Notes: generated by a model from the sequence alone, not told the origin. A DNA stretch of 64,000 nucleotides from Annulohypoxylon bovei var. microspora (GCA_022836615.1 MU405216.1:310001-374000); one strand, 5' to 3'. Shown: positions 33,425-46,853, counted from the stretch's first letter. A program made the numbers and translations.

Positions 33425-35722
33425 TGCTTATGACTACCTATACCTAGGTCCTAGTTAGGTATTTCGCGTGGGATGGTCGTGGGGTTCGTAAGGAGAGGAC
33501 TTGGGGGTAGATCGACTGGTGTAGAGGAAAGTGTTAAGAGCGTAGTTTCCTGTTCGGTGAGACTTGGGAAGTAAGCTGTCGAAGGTGTAGTTCATAATAT
33601 TTGGAACCGAGGAAGCTATGCAATTATCGATAAGCTAATAACACCTGGCAGTGATATCCGTCAGCTGGCAAAACGTTGCTTCGTCCAATCAAGTCACCAA
33701 TGATTCAATGCATGTTCACATAAAGTTGCTTCGATATTATAGGTAGGTAGGTATATTATTCAATGACAGCTACCTACCTTTGCTTATTCTTCATCAGTAT
33801 TCGTTCAATTAGTATTCAAGAGTCTAAGATAGGTCGAATTTAATCCAAGCGATTCGCTCCACCAGCCAAAGTTCCACCAACATGTAGGTATGGTAACCTA
33901 GCCCCTGAATACTACATAAGCGAGCCAGACACAAAGCCCGCCCTACTTACACAGGCATATTCACCACGATCCAAAGAAATTACAAGACACAGAAGGACAA
34001 TCACATCGATTAAAGATCATAGTTGGAACATCGTATTTCTTGTGAAGTTTGCACAGTTTAATATTTTTAGTCTAGGTTTATCGGTTATATGTAGCAACGA
34101 GCCAGAAGAGAACCTCATCAGGCTGTCAGGCATGCCATCCCCGTATGTTTAGGACGGCCACAGCCTTGCAAACTTCAGACAGCCAAACCCCTTTATGTGG
34201 CTATGCGTGCGATAGTATGATCGCGAAATGATCACCCTTCCCCTAACCCCAAAGCCTGGTAATCCGTAACCCCAACCTAGCCCTTTGCCTGGGTTGTAGT
34301 CATGGCCCTCGTGAAAGAAATTCAAGCGGAAACGGCCCATCTTATAAGAGCCAAGAACAGTAAAAAAGAACAAACCCCCCTAGCACTATTAAGGCCAGTG
34401 ACCCGAAATGCCCAAGCACCTAATTTTTATTTTCCTTGCGCTGCCACGCGGCGAAACCACTCGTCCAGTAGCATAGAAGACCGACAACTTCTCAGATGGG
34501 TCGGCAGCGGTAACTAACGAGGACGACGACAGGAATCCGTTGGCCCTTGATGGAAGATACTGGACGTGTGCTCAGATCTGCTTCGCACCAGTCTAGAAAA
34601 GTAGAAACTTAATGTTGCAAATGCAAACGCAACAAACCCAATTTTTTCATTCCATTCCATTCCCAATGCTGCCACCCACAGTGGTGCAAGTACCGATTTT
34701 CTTTATTTCAAGCCAAGAAAAGGAAACCCAATGACCACATTGAATGAGTCCTGAAAACGTATTTGAAGACTCCGGCTCATCTATAAACCTTGCCGAAGGA
34801 AAATAGACTGTCAGGGACGTATCCCTAGCCGAAGCCGTCTAGAATGAGACCGCTCGAAACCAGACGAGCTGATGGTGTCGTGCCAGCGTCGAGTGAGGAA
34901 TCGTGAATCGAATAAACGTAAAAATCGTGAGCGAATCGTGGAGAGCGCAAGAACGACAATCCCAAACCAAGTCATGGTGATTGCAAATTGCATTTCAGCC
35001 TGCTTGCAAGGGTGGAATCAGCGGCCGACTATGGTGAGTGGCGGCGCGTGATACTGACGGAGTGAGATCTATCATTTTTAATAGCATAGACTCGAGGTAT
35101 AGTTGAGCGACTGGACCGACGGGACTGTCTGGATTGTCCATCTCTTACTTTTCTTTAAAAACGCCGAATGTAGCCTTGACTTTTGCCGCCGTCGCTATAA
35201 AAATGCGAACCCGAATAAAAATGCCATATTCTATTGCAAATAGAAGAACACCGAACCAACCGAAAAAAAAGACAAATCCAATAAACGCCACTATAATTAC
35301 CGATGCGGAAAATTCGTAAAAACAAAGGAAGCATCGCCTCACAGGGCAGAAGTTACCACTAAACACGAGAATGGGGTGGACGTATTTAGCCGATCGATGA
35401 AGTCGAATTCGTTCCGAGAAACTCGTACCGACGGACGTCGCCGGCTGGACAACGATGAGTACGAGTGGATTAAGATCGATCGAGGAAACCGAAATCCCGA
35501 TATTTCCTCCTATTCCAGTAATAATGTTTCTTGTGCCTATGGTTCGGAAACTCCGGGGGGTATCTGAACAACAAATTTATGTGCCTAGCCATGCCGAGAA
35601 CGATGTCGGAGTAGACATTAGATGAAGTATTCCCAAATCATAAACACGGCCGAGTTTTACACTCGACCATCCAAACTCGGATCGATGATACAAAGAAATG
35701 TGTCGTCATAAACAAACTGGGT
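33425..35722. other. Long intergenic region
   Basis: No gene is supported in this 2.3 kb. TAGG tandem repeats occur near 33741-33754, and CTAGGT-type motifs near 33445. The remaining open frames are short and unrelated to known families. Part is likely the 3' UTR of the cyclin gene. Confidence 0.4.
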
Positions 35723-36816
35723 TTAACCCATCACAGCTTGGCTGTAACCATGCTGCGAGAAATAAGAAGCCGTCTTGCCGTGAAGTTGTGGCCTACATTG
35801 GGCGCAGGTGCACTCGGCACCATTTGAATCCCAGACGCCTGAGCCAAAGTGGCCAGAATAATTGTGGGGGAAATGGGATCCGTTTCTAGATCCGAAACCA
35901 CCGTGGCCGGAAGGTTTGTAGTGTCTGTTGTAGCCGCCGTTGACAGCTTGGGAAAACCACTCATCATAAGAGGCGTTTACCGAGGCAGCAGAGTTGAGAT
36001 ACTCGGGAGTGCCGTAACCAGAGTCAGGAGGTGTCATGGGAGCCTGAGGCTGCGACCAAGTATTCGGGAACTGACCCTGCCAGGATCCCTCCCGGCCTCT
36101 ATAGGCGGTAGTACCAGCATGAGCGAGCCTAGCGTTCATGCCGAATCGTTCGTGGTCCGCGATTTCCTCGTGAGTCCAGCCTTGGAAGGAAAGAGGGTGA
36201 TGCCGCACGGGTTCGGTGTGAATATTTGTGACAATAGGCGCCAGTCTCTCGCGCAGAGCAATCTGTGATTGTTGTTGCTGTTGCTGAAGCTGGTGGAACT
36301 TCTTGTTCTCTTCCCATTCTTTCCAGCTCTTGAGCCAGGCATTGTAGTCGTGACTCTGATCAAGGTTGACGTACAGCGTCCAGCCAATGTGCCTCAGCCA
36401 CTCGTTTTCCATAGTGTTGAGTTCTGACACGGCGATACCACTGACGTCAGACCAAGAGCGGTTCTGAAACGTGTTGTCATCGAGGAACTTGCTACCGAGG
36501 AGAAGGGCGACGGTAAGCATTTTCCACATCTGACCCTCATTAGGAGCAAACTGTCCGTTCTGGTTGAGCGTGTTGACTCTCTTGGCCAAGTAGTTCATTC
36601 CGAGGAGGACGGTAGTACTTGGGAGACGAGTGGAACTAAGGATCTGGTTGACAAACTTCCTAAATGCACCAGAGACTGATGACTTGGGGAGGACAACTCG
36701 GACCGTCATATCAGCCACATACTCTGCCATCATTTCGGTCTCATAATCGAGAACCGCACATACGCCGCCGCCGACCATGATGGCGGTAAGGGGATGGACT
36801 CCGTCAAAGACCTGAA
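35723..36816 (-). CDS. Clg1-like Pho85-type cyclin, first exon not found
   Basis: The main exon encodes VFDGVHPLTAIMVGGGVCAV at its start. A TTTTCAG acceptor at about 36812 precedes it and an in-frame stop lies just upstream, so an earlier exon must supply the N-terminus unless translation begins at the ATG at 36778. The cyclin fold is visible: MMAEYVADMTVRVVLPKS, RLPSTTVLLGMNYLAKRVN, MLTVALLLGSKFLDDNTFQN and ELNTMENEWLRHIGWTLYVN. A Gln run and a long Ser/Gly/His/Asn-rich tail follow. This matches fungal CLG1/PCL cyclins that activate Pho85-like kinases. The region upstream (36.8-38.1 kb) has a GTAAGTAC donor near 37644 that may belong to a leader exon. Confidence 0.85.
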
Positions 36817-39800
36817 AACGATCTTTGTCGGAGAATATCTACTTCAGACACGTAGAGACGGCTCAGTTGTGTGGTAAGACCACTTTACAACCGGTTCCGA
36901 TTCCCGATGCTGAAGAGATGCGGAAGGGGGTGTTTAGGAAGGAAGGTTATTGAGAACCCTATTGAGATGCTTTAGCCATGAATTGGTTGACTCGATATGC
37001 GGCGAATCCTGTGAAGATCGGATAGATGATTGTCTACTCGAGAATATGGCTTCCCAGTATGATGTGAAGTCGACCTAATAAGTTTGACAGAAGGACGAGA
37101 ATTCGAAGTTCGTCAATCTCAGCCGAGACTATTTAAGAAGATTGTAAAAAGACGAGGTCGTGCCTAGGGAAGAAAAAAGATGCGAATGCCGTCGATATTA
37201 AGGGAAAAGGTTCAATTAAGACCTCTAAAACTAAAGTATATGTTAGTAAACCAACGGTCATGTATGTGTGTAAACAATGGATTAAATCGAAACAATAAAT
37301 TCTTTGATGGCTTGCTAAATAGGTGACAGCCAAGCCTAAGAAAGTTTATTGTTCAAGATTTCCATGGTGGAAATTGAATGCCTTGGTGATGATGAATAGA
37401 CAATGGATGAATAGGCTAGATTCTTCCTTTGCGGATACAAATTGTAGATGAAAGCTTGGATAGGTGTACAGATTCGGTTGCGTATAATGATTTAGTCGAT
37501 CCAATCTTGTGTTATGTGTGACCATCAAGACACTCGGAAATGCGTCGGGATGTACGGGTTGCGTATGTGGTGATGTTATGAAGGGGATAGACCGAACCAA
37601 AACAAAAGAACTAAATCAAATATTTAATGCACGACAATTTGTACTTACTTCGTAGGAAGAAAGCTGGCAGTGGTGAGAACGCCTCTTTATTTCGACAACT
37701 AAGCTGTTTGCGAGGAAGTCTCGTCGTGGTGGACCAGTGAAGTCGCACCTAGTCGATGGTCGCAGTGTTCGTGTCGAACAGAAATCTGGGTCGTCGTAGA
37801 TGCCGCTTCGTTTTGAGATCGCTCGTAGAGACGGTGAGAAGACGTTTCTTTATGTCGATGACGGCAGATCCGACGGCAAGACCAATTCGTTACAGTCCAG
37901 AGTGAGCACGTTCTCCTGCACAACAAAGTACAACTTCGTTGCGCCTCTCTCTTTTTCTACTTGTTTCCAGTAAATCGCAATAAACCTGAATCCTGGCGTC
38001 CGACAACTTCCGAGAATCGAAGAATCGAAAATTCGGTCGAGGTCGAGTAGATTGGCAAGCGGCGGGATTGCGAGGTGTAATGAAAAAAGGAAAGTAAGAA
38101 AAAGAGGGAGACGGAGGTAGAAGCGTCAAGATGGTGGTAAGGTAGAAGAGTTGTTTTGGGGGGAGAGGTTGAAGGATGGGGAGAGGACGAGAATTAGAAA
38201 TGGCAAGTGATGCAAGGTAAAAGGTAGCTGGGTACTATGTAGATGTAAAATGGATCCGGCTTGGAAGAAAAAAAGGATGGAGCCCACACACCAGACCAGA
38301 TACATACACACAAAACGCTAATACTAACACACACTACTAGCATAGTATTAGTGCATAGTACACAACTACTTAGGTACAACACTATGCATTACACACCACT
38401 TGGGACACACAACTCGCTTTTACCTCTGGGGCAACTACCCAGGCTGCCAGGTAGGTATGTAGTACATAACTGGCAACAACTCAGACGCCCCTACCGTCCG
38501 TCCTAGGTAGCAGCTCTTTTCAAGTTAGGAAAACAATCAACCAATTAATCACCGTAAAGAGCCCAAGTGGGACGTTCTTTGACCGCTAGCGTTAGCACGT
38601 ACCTTGTACTTAGCCACTCTGCCACCCACTGTAAAGAAAGGATGGCCCTGGAGCGGCGAGCGCGCAGGCGTGGAAAAAAATAAGAAAAGAGAAAAAAGTG
38701 AGTGGCCACTTAAGAAAATAGTGGAAACAAGGGGGCGTGGATTCAGTTAGCAATTGGTGGAGGTCCAGGTTTCTTTGGTGGGACCTATCACCTAAGAGTC
38801 TAACACCATTCAGGTAACTGGTAGAAAGTTTACTGGTCTAAGTGTACAGTACATGATACATACGTACATACATTTATACACATGAATCCATATTCAACAT
38901 TAAGCAGGAGTGGAAAGTGCGTCTCGCCAATGTGTTGATTCCACCAATGAACCAATACGGACCGAGTTACTTCTCATGGATAGCATGGATATTGCACATC
39001 TTGTACATACACATATAATTAGTGCACAATTACGTACATCATAAATTCGTCAAGCTATGACACCAAATGAGTAAGAGTTTCCAATTCTAAATTGTACAGT
39101 ACTTTCATGTCCATAGTTATCTTAGGTATGTACCTACCTACCTATTCATTAATAAAAAGGTTCCCAACTTAATAGTTTGCTTCTGAATTGGTAATATTTT
39201 TGTTGTTGTTGTTATTTTTTGTTGGAAATTAAAAACCATCATTGAAAATCAGGGTCCTACCTATTTTAGTTACACCGGGGTTGTCAAGCTCGTACGCGCT
39301 TTTTTAATTCTTTTTTTTTTTGCTGCTAAGCGGCTGTCACTAGGTTGATGGCGGCAGATGGGTGAGAATTCGGCCGAGGTCTCTATCCGTATCGAAGAAA
39401 AACGCTCACTGGGCACTCTTTAGCCTCGAAGCATTGGCGCCTCATAGCTTCATTATTACCTTTAGACTCTTCCTCTAATGCGAGATGGCTGATACTTTTA
39501 GTCTAAGCCGTTCATATGTGGCATGTGTCTAACGGCGCCATTTATTCAAATTCTGAAATATTTTCCAATTATTATTCAATTTGAAGTTACAATTACTTTT
39601 AGGGCCAACCAACTTATTTTAACGGGGTTAAAGGTTTGGACAATACTAGCCAATGTAGGTAAAGTAATGAGGCTGTATCCTTGTTACCTCCTTCTTACAT
39701 CTGTATTAGAAGGTCTTCCACATTCAACACAGGACCAAAGTCGAAACTCGAATCAATCAAGACTTGCTACTCGAACCGACTCAGGAACTACGTATCTACT

Positions 39801-40765
39801 TCGACTCTGGATGCGGAAAATATCCTTTCCTTTTTCTCTTAACTGATGTCCTTTTTTAATCAATATTTACTCGGGGGTCATTGGTTCTACTCATTTCGGA
39901 ACCTTCATCTCCTCCTTTGTTTCCATTTGTGCTGCATCACTCATCTGGATAAAGGTCAACCCATTGTCTAGTCGAAACGGGATTATTCCTCTCGCACGTG
40001 GGATACGGACATGTACGGAACTTGCGGTCCTATTGTCCCAGCACCGTCGGCAATCCGAAAACGGTATCTTCAAATTTTGGTCCTATGAGGCACGAGCATC
40101 AACTCATGCGACGTTTTACTTTATTTGTTTTTCTCTTCCCTCTTACCCGACCTGGCAAGCCGCGGTGATCAGGCTCTTAGGCCTAGATGAGACCTACCTC
40201 ATTATTTTGTAAGCTGTTCCATCTGGGAAACTTGTCAACGACAATCAAGGATAATATCAAGTACAAAGGTTTGTACATAGCTTGTTTTGTTTTTGTTGCT
40301 ACTCATGCCACTAACCCAGGTAAACAAGCAAATAGATACGTACCTACCTAAGTAGGTAGTAAGGATAACCCCAGATATTTAAGAAGATTTACAATAATAC
40401 TGTGGGCGTGTTTTTATCCACTCAAGATCAAGGGCCATATTCGAGCCTTGTGCTCGGGACGGTGCAATAAATGTCCTGTGCGTCGCAAGTTTTAGATGCC
40501 ATAGCTGGAAATGAGCTATGTACCATTACCAGCCAACCTCTTTGTAAGAAGCATAATGACAGTTTCACTAACAAGCGGACGAGTAATGATATTCGAAGTT
40601 CATATTCCTGCGTAAGAAAGTCTGCCTAACGATTACAGCTGCGATGGCAACACCTAACATCAGCTTCCGTCAAAAAGCCACGAATGGCAATCTTTCCTAT
40701 GTACCATGAGATGAGATGAGAGAATCTACTAAATCGTGAAGATCGCCTCATTGGCTGTTTACCTG
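36817..40765. other. Gene-poor region upstream of the cyclin gene
   Basis: This stretch probably includes a long, intron-containing 5' leader of the cyclin gene near 36.8-38.1 kb. Beyond it I see only AT-rich sequence, T- and A-runs and TAGG/CCTA repeats (about 39125-39145 and 40340-40360). No gene is recognised. Confidence 0.4.
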
Positions 40766-40774
40766 GAATAATGT
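40766..40774. repeat. Left 9-bp target-site duplication of the MITE
   Basis: GAATAATGT lies immediately before the left inverted repeat and is identical to 41428-41436 after the right one. Confidence 0.9.
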
Positions 40775-41427
40775 CAGTAACTTTAACAACACAACCCAGT
40801 TTTTGCTACGGAACACACCCCATCCACTTTTAAGTGGTTCTAGTGATCTTATTGGTCAAAACCACTCTCCCGTACAAACTCACCCACTGCCGCATACACC
40901 CATATTATTTACCTTTTAATCAATTTAATCAGCAATTCATTATACTCGTTTGAAAGCGCTTGAGAAATTTCATATTAAATTAATTTTTCTAATAAATAAA
41001 GCCTTAATTCGAAGATGTTAAGTTGAAAAGTAGGTGTGCTAAGTGGGGCAGTGTGCAACAAGGGGTATCACGTGACTACCCTCATTCCGATACTTTACTA
41101 ATCTTTCAACTTGCGTAACATCTTCAAATCGCAACTTTAAATATTGAAACTAAATCCATTAAATAGTGCCTTTTAAGCGCTTTCGAATAAACCAGGTGCA
41201 TCTTGTTTAGTATTAGTTTTGAATGCGATATGATGAAATATGTATGTTGAATTGAATTAGCATTGATAGTACATAGGTTTGTATGGAAATTTGTATATGT
41301 AAAAAGGTACCGTTGGTGATGTAAGTAAAATTGATCAGGTTGGTGAGTATGAGCCAATAAAATGCTTTAGAAAAGTGGATGGGGTGTGTTCCGTAGCAAA
41401 AACTGGGTTGTGTTGTTAAAGTTACTG
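40775..41427. mobile_element. MITE-like DNA transposon, Mutator-type signature
   Basis: The element is 653 bp and bounded by perfectly identical 57-bp terminal inverted repeats (40775-40831 and 41371-41427), beginning CAGTAACTTTAACAACACAA. Flanking it on both sides is the same 9-bp direct repeat GAATAATGT (40766-40774 and 41428-41436), a target-site duplication. Long inverted repeats with a 9-bp duplication are typical of Mutator-like (MULE) elements. No transposase frame is present; the interior is AT-rich, so it is non-autonomous. Perfect ends and duplication imply recent insertion. All of this is read directly from sequence; the superfamily is inferred from the duplication length. Confidence 0.92.
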
Positions 41428-41436
41428 GAATAATGT
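41428..41436. repeat. Right 9-bp target-site duplication of the MITE
   Basis: GAATAATGT lies immediately after the right inverted repeat and matches 40766-40774 exactly. Confidence 0.9.
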
Positions 41437-42722
41437 CCCGCCGGCGAACGTCTTTGTGGATCTGGTATGTACGTATTCAGGTACCGATCCGATAATTTCC
41501 AGAATAGCTCAACGACCCACCGGTTACTAGCCTATGAGAGCCATAGAATTCATAAGGAACAGATGGATCCCACCATAGAACCACCCCCTTAAGCTAAGCT
41601 CTTGAATTTCCTGGAAAAGTTAAATTAGCAATATCCAGTGTCAAAGAAACTCGGAACACCTGAGGCATTTTGAACTGAAGCAGCAGGCGAGCTCGCATTG
41701 CTAGTTTGCTTAGATGCTAAGTGTAAATCACGATTGGTGGTTAGAATTTTCGATCACGAGTTTTTCCCAACTTTCGGGCACTCCATCAACATGATAGATG
41801 TGTTCAGTCGTACGTTCAAATTAATATTTTCTTTATTTTAATTCTTTTGTTGTAAGTCCCAAACTAAGGATCACCGGATTCGCTACCCCTTGCTTCATAC
41901 TGGTACTTCGCCCATAACTATCATACGTCACCCTCCGCATGAAATCTTCTCCTCGATATTAGAACGGTATGTCAGTGTTGCTAAAAAAGGGCTTGTGTAC
42001 ACGTACACACGATACCTTTAAATCACACAGTCGACGTATTCTGTAGTCGCCCTTGGTCGCGTAATGTCGAGGACGAACAGCATCCTTCCTAGCCCAGCCT
42101 CGTTAATGAAGTAATAGCAACACACAAGCTGCTCGTTATTTCGGCTATCGATCTAACCAATTACGTGTTTGTCAGGCGGATCACTTGCCCTGCGCCTGGC
42201 GACACTTCGGATGTGGATTGCTTCTATGAATATCTTCCCCCTGGACCCTACCTTGACCCTACCTTGCTTGCGTGCCCTTCCAACTTACATACATAGCTGG
42301 CTAGCTAGACGACCGAATCGGATTTCCAGACAATCCAGAACATAAAACGGTCCCCGTGCCGCATTTGCGCACAAGTATTACCAATCTCCGCAGGATTACG
42401 GTAACTATTCCTCGATGGATTTACCTGCAAAAGCCGGAAGCTCTACCATCCTGCTGGCAGACTTCGATGGCCTGTAAAGCTAACACCGCAGTTCTCCCAC
42501 ATTGAAGACACGCTATCCTCTGTTATGCGGGTATGTCCCAACCCCCACCTACATGTAGCCGCCGTCGGTTCATCAAATTCCCCTCTACGTGGGGACTGAG
42601 TCGTACGGAGAGACCAGACGTTGCTTTGCATTGCTCCACAAACGATAAAAATTTGGGAAGCTCAAGAAAAACCATTAAAAAAACTCTTAAACTAGTCTAT
42701 TACGTCTTTTTCAACCCCTCTT
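41437..42722. other. Intergenic region
   Basis: I see no supported gene. Small frames at 42443-42790 have no family resemblance. Confidence 0.4.
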
Positions 42723-43190
42723 TTACTTCCCAGTCAAAGTTCCCAGTTGAAGAAGATTTTTTCTATCGCATGAGTCCGCCTCTGCAGTAGCGGCCTCTTC
42801 AGTCTTGAAAATGAGCGGGTCAACGAGCAACTCGCATGTGTAGGAGTTCCGTGGCTTCGGTCGCGTGGAAAGACCCGTCTTCACCGTGTCAGATCCACCT
42901 CGACCTCTAGGTACGCGAATCTTGATGTAGGTATTATGTATTACGATTACGGGGCTACCAGCCTCGACGTAGGAGTGATATTCGAACCACCAATGGTCAC
43001 CGTCCAACATGAGAAATTGTAAAGTCGTGCAATTCCAGGAAGGGAAATCCATGTATCAAAGCATCGGAGTCCGCAACACCATCGCCTTTAAGGAGTCTCG
43101 ACCATTAGGATTGTTCGGAAGACCATCCCAGTACACGCGGACACCATCTCGAATGTGCCTTATTCGTCGTCATTTAGTAATAGTCCTATA
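42723..43190 (-). pseudogene. Remnant of an unidentified fungal gene
   Basis: On the minus strand one frame reads RHIRDGVRVYWDGLPNNPNG, then RDSLKAMVLRTPML, a TGA stop near 43071, then FPSWNCTTLQFLMLDGDHWW, FEYHSYVEAGSPVI and a hydrophilic tail to the stop at 42723. The coding character on both sides of the stop suggests a broken gene or a missed intron. Further coding-like frames at 43572-43877 on the same strand may be its 5' part. I do not recognise the family. Confidence 0.35.
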
Positions 43191-46100
43191 GATGTAATAT
43201 TTATTCCAGGCAGGTAGATAATATTCATCAAGTATGTACCCAGCTTCTTCCACGTGCTCTCGCCTCCCTAGCATCACGGACGGAACGGGAAGCTGACAGT
43301 AGGTAATGTCATACCACTGTATCGGAACAGTCATCAATATCTTACGTATGCCGACCTAAGCGTTGGGAACCTCGATCGAAAATCTCAGGAGGTAAAAGGT
43401 ATCATGCAACCATATGACACGCCAAATACCTCATTCGGTAACCCTCTTCACTCGGCTTTGGGTTGGTTTATTCGGCTCGTGCCATCGGGCAACGTCAAGA
43501 CTTACATGGCAAATATGGTTTGATAAGGTAACCGAGGAGCAGTAGAATGCAGCACTGGGATAAGAACCTTTCTAGCGGTGTGAGCAGGCCTCGGAATATG
43601 AGTGGAAGCCTTCGCAACCCCTCACGATCAAAGTCTCCGCATCTAAGCACATATGTGGTAGCTCTAGCAGCTCTAGAAACCCTGACTCTGCAGAACTGCT
43701 GCAGCATCCAAACCATCCATCTACGATATTTTCACGGTCGGGAAGAAACGCAGGCACCAGCCTACTTGAGCGGAGGTCCACTACCCACGCTGCATGTGTA
43801 TTTGCATGTCCAGGGATAGGTCTGTGTATCTGCATCTTGGGGCGCCAGTATCCATACAAAATCGTTTTCTCCGTCACGGTCCACTGTACACGGTCGGTTT
43901 CTTGAGGAAGGGCGAGGCACTACACTAAAAGTACGGCGCCTGCCAACGCTTCTCGTGTGGGAGCCGTCGCATTATTTGGCTCCTCTCCGAACTTAGCATG
44001 ACCTCTTGCCGCCGTTGATCTGGCCTGATATGGACCACCAGTAAATCTAGTTCCCCCACTGACTCACCACCTAGGCGGTCCCCATCGCCACTTACCCGAA
44101 TCTGTCACCCACATAGAGTCCGGACAGTTAACGGCACAATAGGCCAGATGGTTATGCCGGCCTCTGTCCGTTCTAACGGGTACCCCATTCCTAATTCCAA
44201 ATGGGCGGTACGCTTCCAGCACCGGCCATTCTGGCGGATCTTCCAGAACGAGCCAAATACCTAGCTGGTCTTATTTCTGCCTGTAACCCCATAGGCTAGA
44301 ATGGAAAATAGCAATATCGCAAAATTCAGACCGCTCGTCCGGGACGTTACCACAACGCTGTAGACACGAAGCATTTAATACGACTAGCAAGCCAATACGA
44401 TTCTTCAGAGGCAAAGAGGACCGATATGGGAAGGGCGGTCATAGAATTTTCAACTGTTTAGCACTTAAAACTCTTTCTTGTCATGCCCGCGGCCAGATGC
44501 GGTTGTTCCAGGGTATTAAAGCTAGGAATACTGAAAGCGTGTAAAGAGCTTGCATTAGTGTCGTCCAAAACCCTCGCCTCGCGATCAGCACTTGCAGCAA
44601 CGCACCCCGAAGCCAGGCGAGGCACCTCCGCACTACGGGCTGAAAGGGTTATTCCCAATGTTCCAGTCCCATCCAAGTCCTACATAGTCGAGCGGCAAAA
44701 ACCTGTCACCACGCATTAGGCTAGCTGACCAAGCAAAGACTGCATTCGTAGCCGTTATCGCATCCGATTTCCGCGGTAGGATACTGTATTCGTATTGATC
44801 CTTACCTTGCCCCAGCAGAAGTCAAAAGTCCTAACTTTAGATATGACATAAGAAGCTCTTCTATTCTACAGCACTACGAAATCGAGAATCCAGAATCCAG
44901 AGGTAGAAAACAAGGAGCTAGCTAAGTTAATCAAGCGGAATTGGATTTAGACAATCCCATCGCGGGCTGTACATTCTGACACCAGAAAAAAAATTACGAT
45001 AGCAGGATGCTGTAGGTAATCCATTGCCGTAAGAGGGGTCCCATCGCAGCATCCACCATCAGTAACGATCCCAACTACGTTCGAACTTTGCTGACGCGCA
45101 GATCGAACGCGGCGGGTTGATCACCTTGTGGGTTCTGTGCCCTGCCGAGCCTCCTATGCGCTCATACATACACGCGCTATTATGTACCACTTGCGAATTT
45201 GAAACTTTTTTTTTTTTCCTTTTACCAATGCCCAAGTTGGGAAGAATCAGCCACTTACCGTAGGGCTTGACGTCTGATGACGTTGACAGATCTAGGCAGT
45301 CATTTGGGGATTCCTCGTGTTAGATCATTTTGATTTTGATTTTTCATTCTTGATTCTTTTTTCCCCTCCTAACTTTCGTTTTCTTGTGAGGGGTTTCACA
45401 TGTATGTATGTACGAGCACGAGGTAAAGGGGGGTCCGGATTGTTGGAACGGTTTCCCTCTCCCCAGAATCCAAGGGCCAGCAAATCCATGATGCAATGAT
45501 ACCCAAACGAACCCACTACCCACTACATATGTATCTGGGAGAGAACGCATGGATGGTAACGTTGTCGACAACGGCGGAGAACCTCCTCCTTCTTAATAAT
45601 AAAACTAAAAAGAAAAAAAAGAAAAATTAATCTCTCATGGGGTTTCCCCACGCGCTCGCCCGCCCACTTGGTGAACTGTCGTCCTGGTTCCTCGGCTTTT
45701 TGCAATGCGAGCTTCTGGATGGAGGCAAAAAGGAACTGAAAAAAATCCCACTTGGATCTCGTGTTGCAACCTTACGTGAGCTGTTCGGATTTAACGGCTA
45801 TTCGAGTAGCCTCGTCACTTATGACATGAGCAGCATGACTGAGATGCTGTGCCACCACCGCCACATGGCTTAAACTAAGCAGCCACCGTAGACGATATAT
45901 CGCCCCTTAATAACATTTCCTAACCTTGTCATCGTTGTCGTTGCTCTTGCTATCATTGTAAGGGAAATTTTCTACCTGTTGCCAAATAGCTCGGTGGCAT
46001 GGGAGTCAAGTGTTGTATTACGTGCATTAATATCCGAGTAAAAATCAACGTTGTCAACGAAAAGTAGTAAGCCATTTGAGTTTTCTACCTTACAGTGTGA

Positions 46101-46234
46101 CGTTCACCTCACATGGATAATCATCTGAATCTGCGTCGAGTTTCTTTCTCAGATTTTTGATAAGTTTCCGATGCTCATTGTTGGAAATATAGCATTTCTT
46201 TGTAATATTCCTCGATCTCCTACGTCCTGGTAAG
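43191..46234. other. Gene-poor region
   Basis: No intact gene is found. Frames at 43495-43877 (minus) may be decayed coding sequence. The remainder has T- and A-runs (45206-45219, 45600-45627) and short shadow frames. Confidence 0.35.
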
Positions 46235-46640
46235 ACCAATCCTCTGGTTTGGAAGACAACGAATCTAATAGAGGATCTAGGGGTGATACTTCGTCCCCTC
46301 GTTCAGCAAAGGAAAATGTTGAGGGAACTCTTGATAATCTCCTACGACTTAGTCTAGCAATTCGTAAATCTGGAACAAATTCTCATTTATAAAGGGCTGA
46401 TAAATTGTACAGCCCGTCAGATTATTTGGAACCAGGACGGTTCTTAGAGGTAATCCTACATGCTCGGTGCTTTTACAGAGGTGGATTGAACTTTGAGGCA
46501 TGGCTCCCTAAAGTTAGCACCTCTTCCTAGGAAAGGCTTATAGAAACAAATATGCCATTACTTCAACAGAAATTAAGACTAAATCATACTCTACAGCTCT
46601 ACAAACGGATATAACTGCATCTGTGCTAGATATAAAAGTT
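46235..46640 (+). pseudogene. RIP-like remnant of a zinc-finger/acuF-like fungal protein
   Basis: A single frame reads EDNESNRGSRGDTSSPRS, then ENVEGTLDNLLRLSLAIRKS, RADKLYSPSDY, GRFLEVILHARCFYRG and ERLIETN. This is the characteristic N-terminal region of a large fungal-specific family often annotated as acuF-like or C2H2 zinc-finger proteins (recognised patterns: NIDxLLRLSxAIRKxG and QERLIxAN). Two in-frame stops interrupt it: TAA at 46390-46392, where the family has Gln (CAA), and TAG at 46528-46530, where it has Gln (CAG). Both are single C-to-T changes, as produced by RIP. More stops follow downstream, where the frame decays. Confidence 0.6.
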
Positions 46641-46834
46641 TATGGGATTTCTGGTCCTATTCCTATACCATCTTGAGTGGCTTCTATCTAGGCAACATGA
46701 GTCGTTTTTAACATGGTGCACTATCTAATACCTCGACGCTTTAAAGATGGCAAATGATCCTTCAAATGTCCATGTTTCTGTTAGACATTGCTAGCCGTCA
46801 TTCACGATAGAAATAATTGGGAGTAAGTGATCAT

Positions 46835-46853
46835 ATAGGTAGGTAGGTAGGTA
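46835..46853. repeat. TAGG tandem repeat
   Basis: Four and a half copies of the tetramer TAGG are seen directly. Shorter arrays of the same unit lie near 17990 and 33742. Confidence 0.85.
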
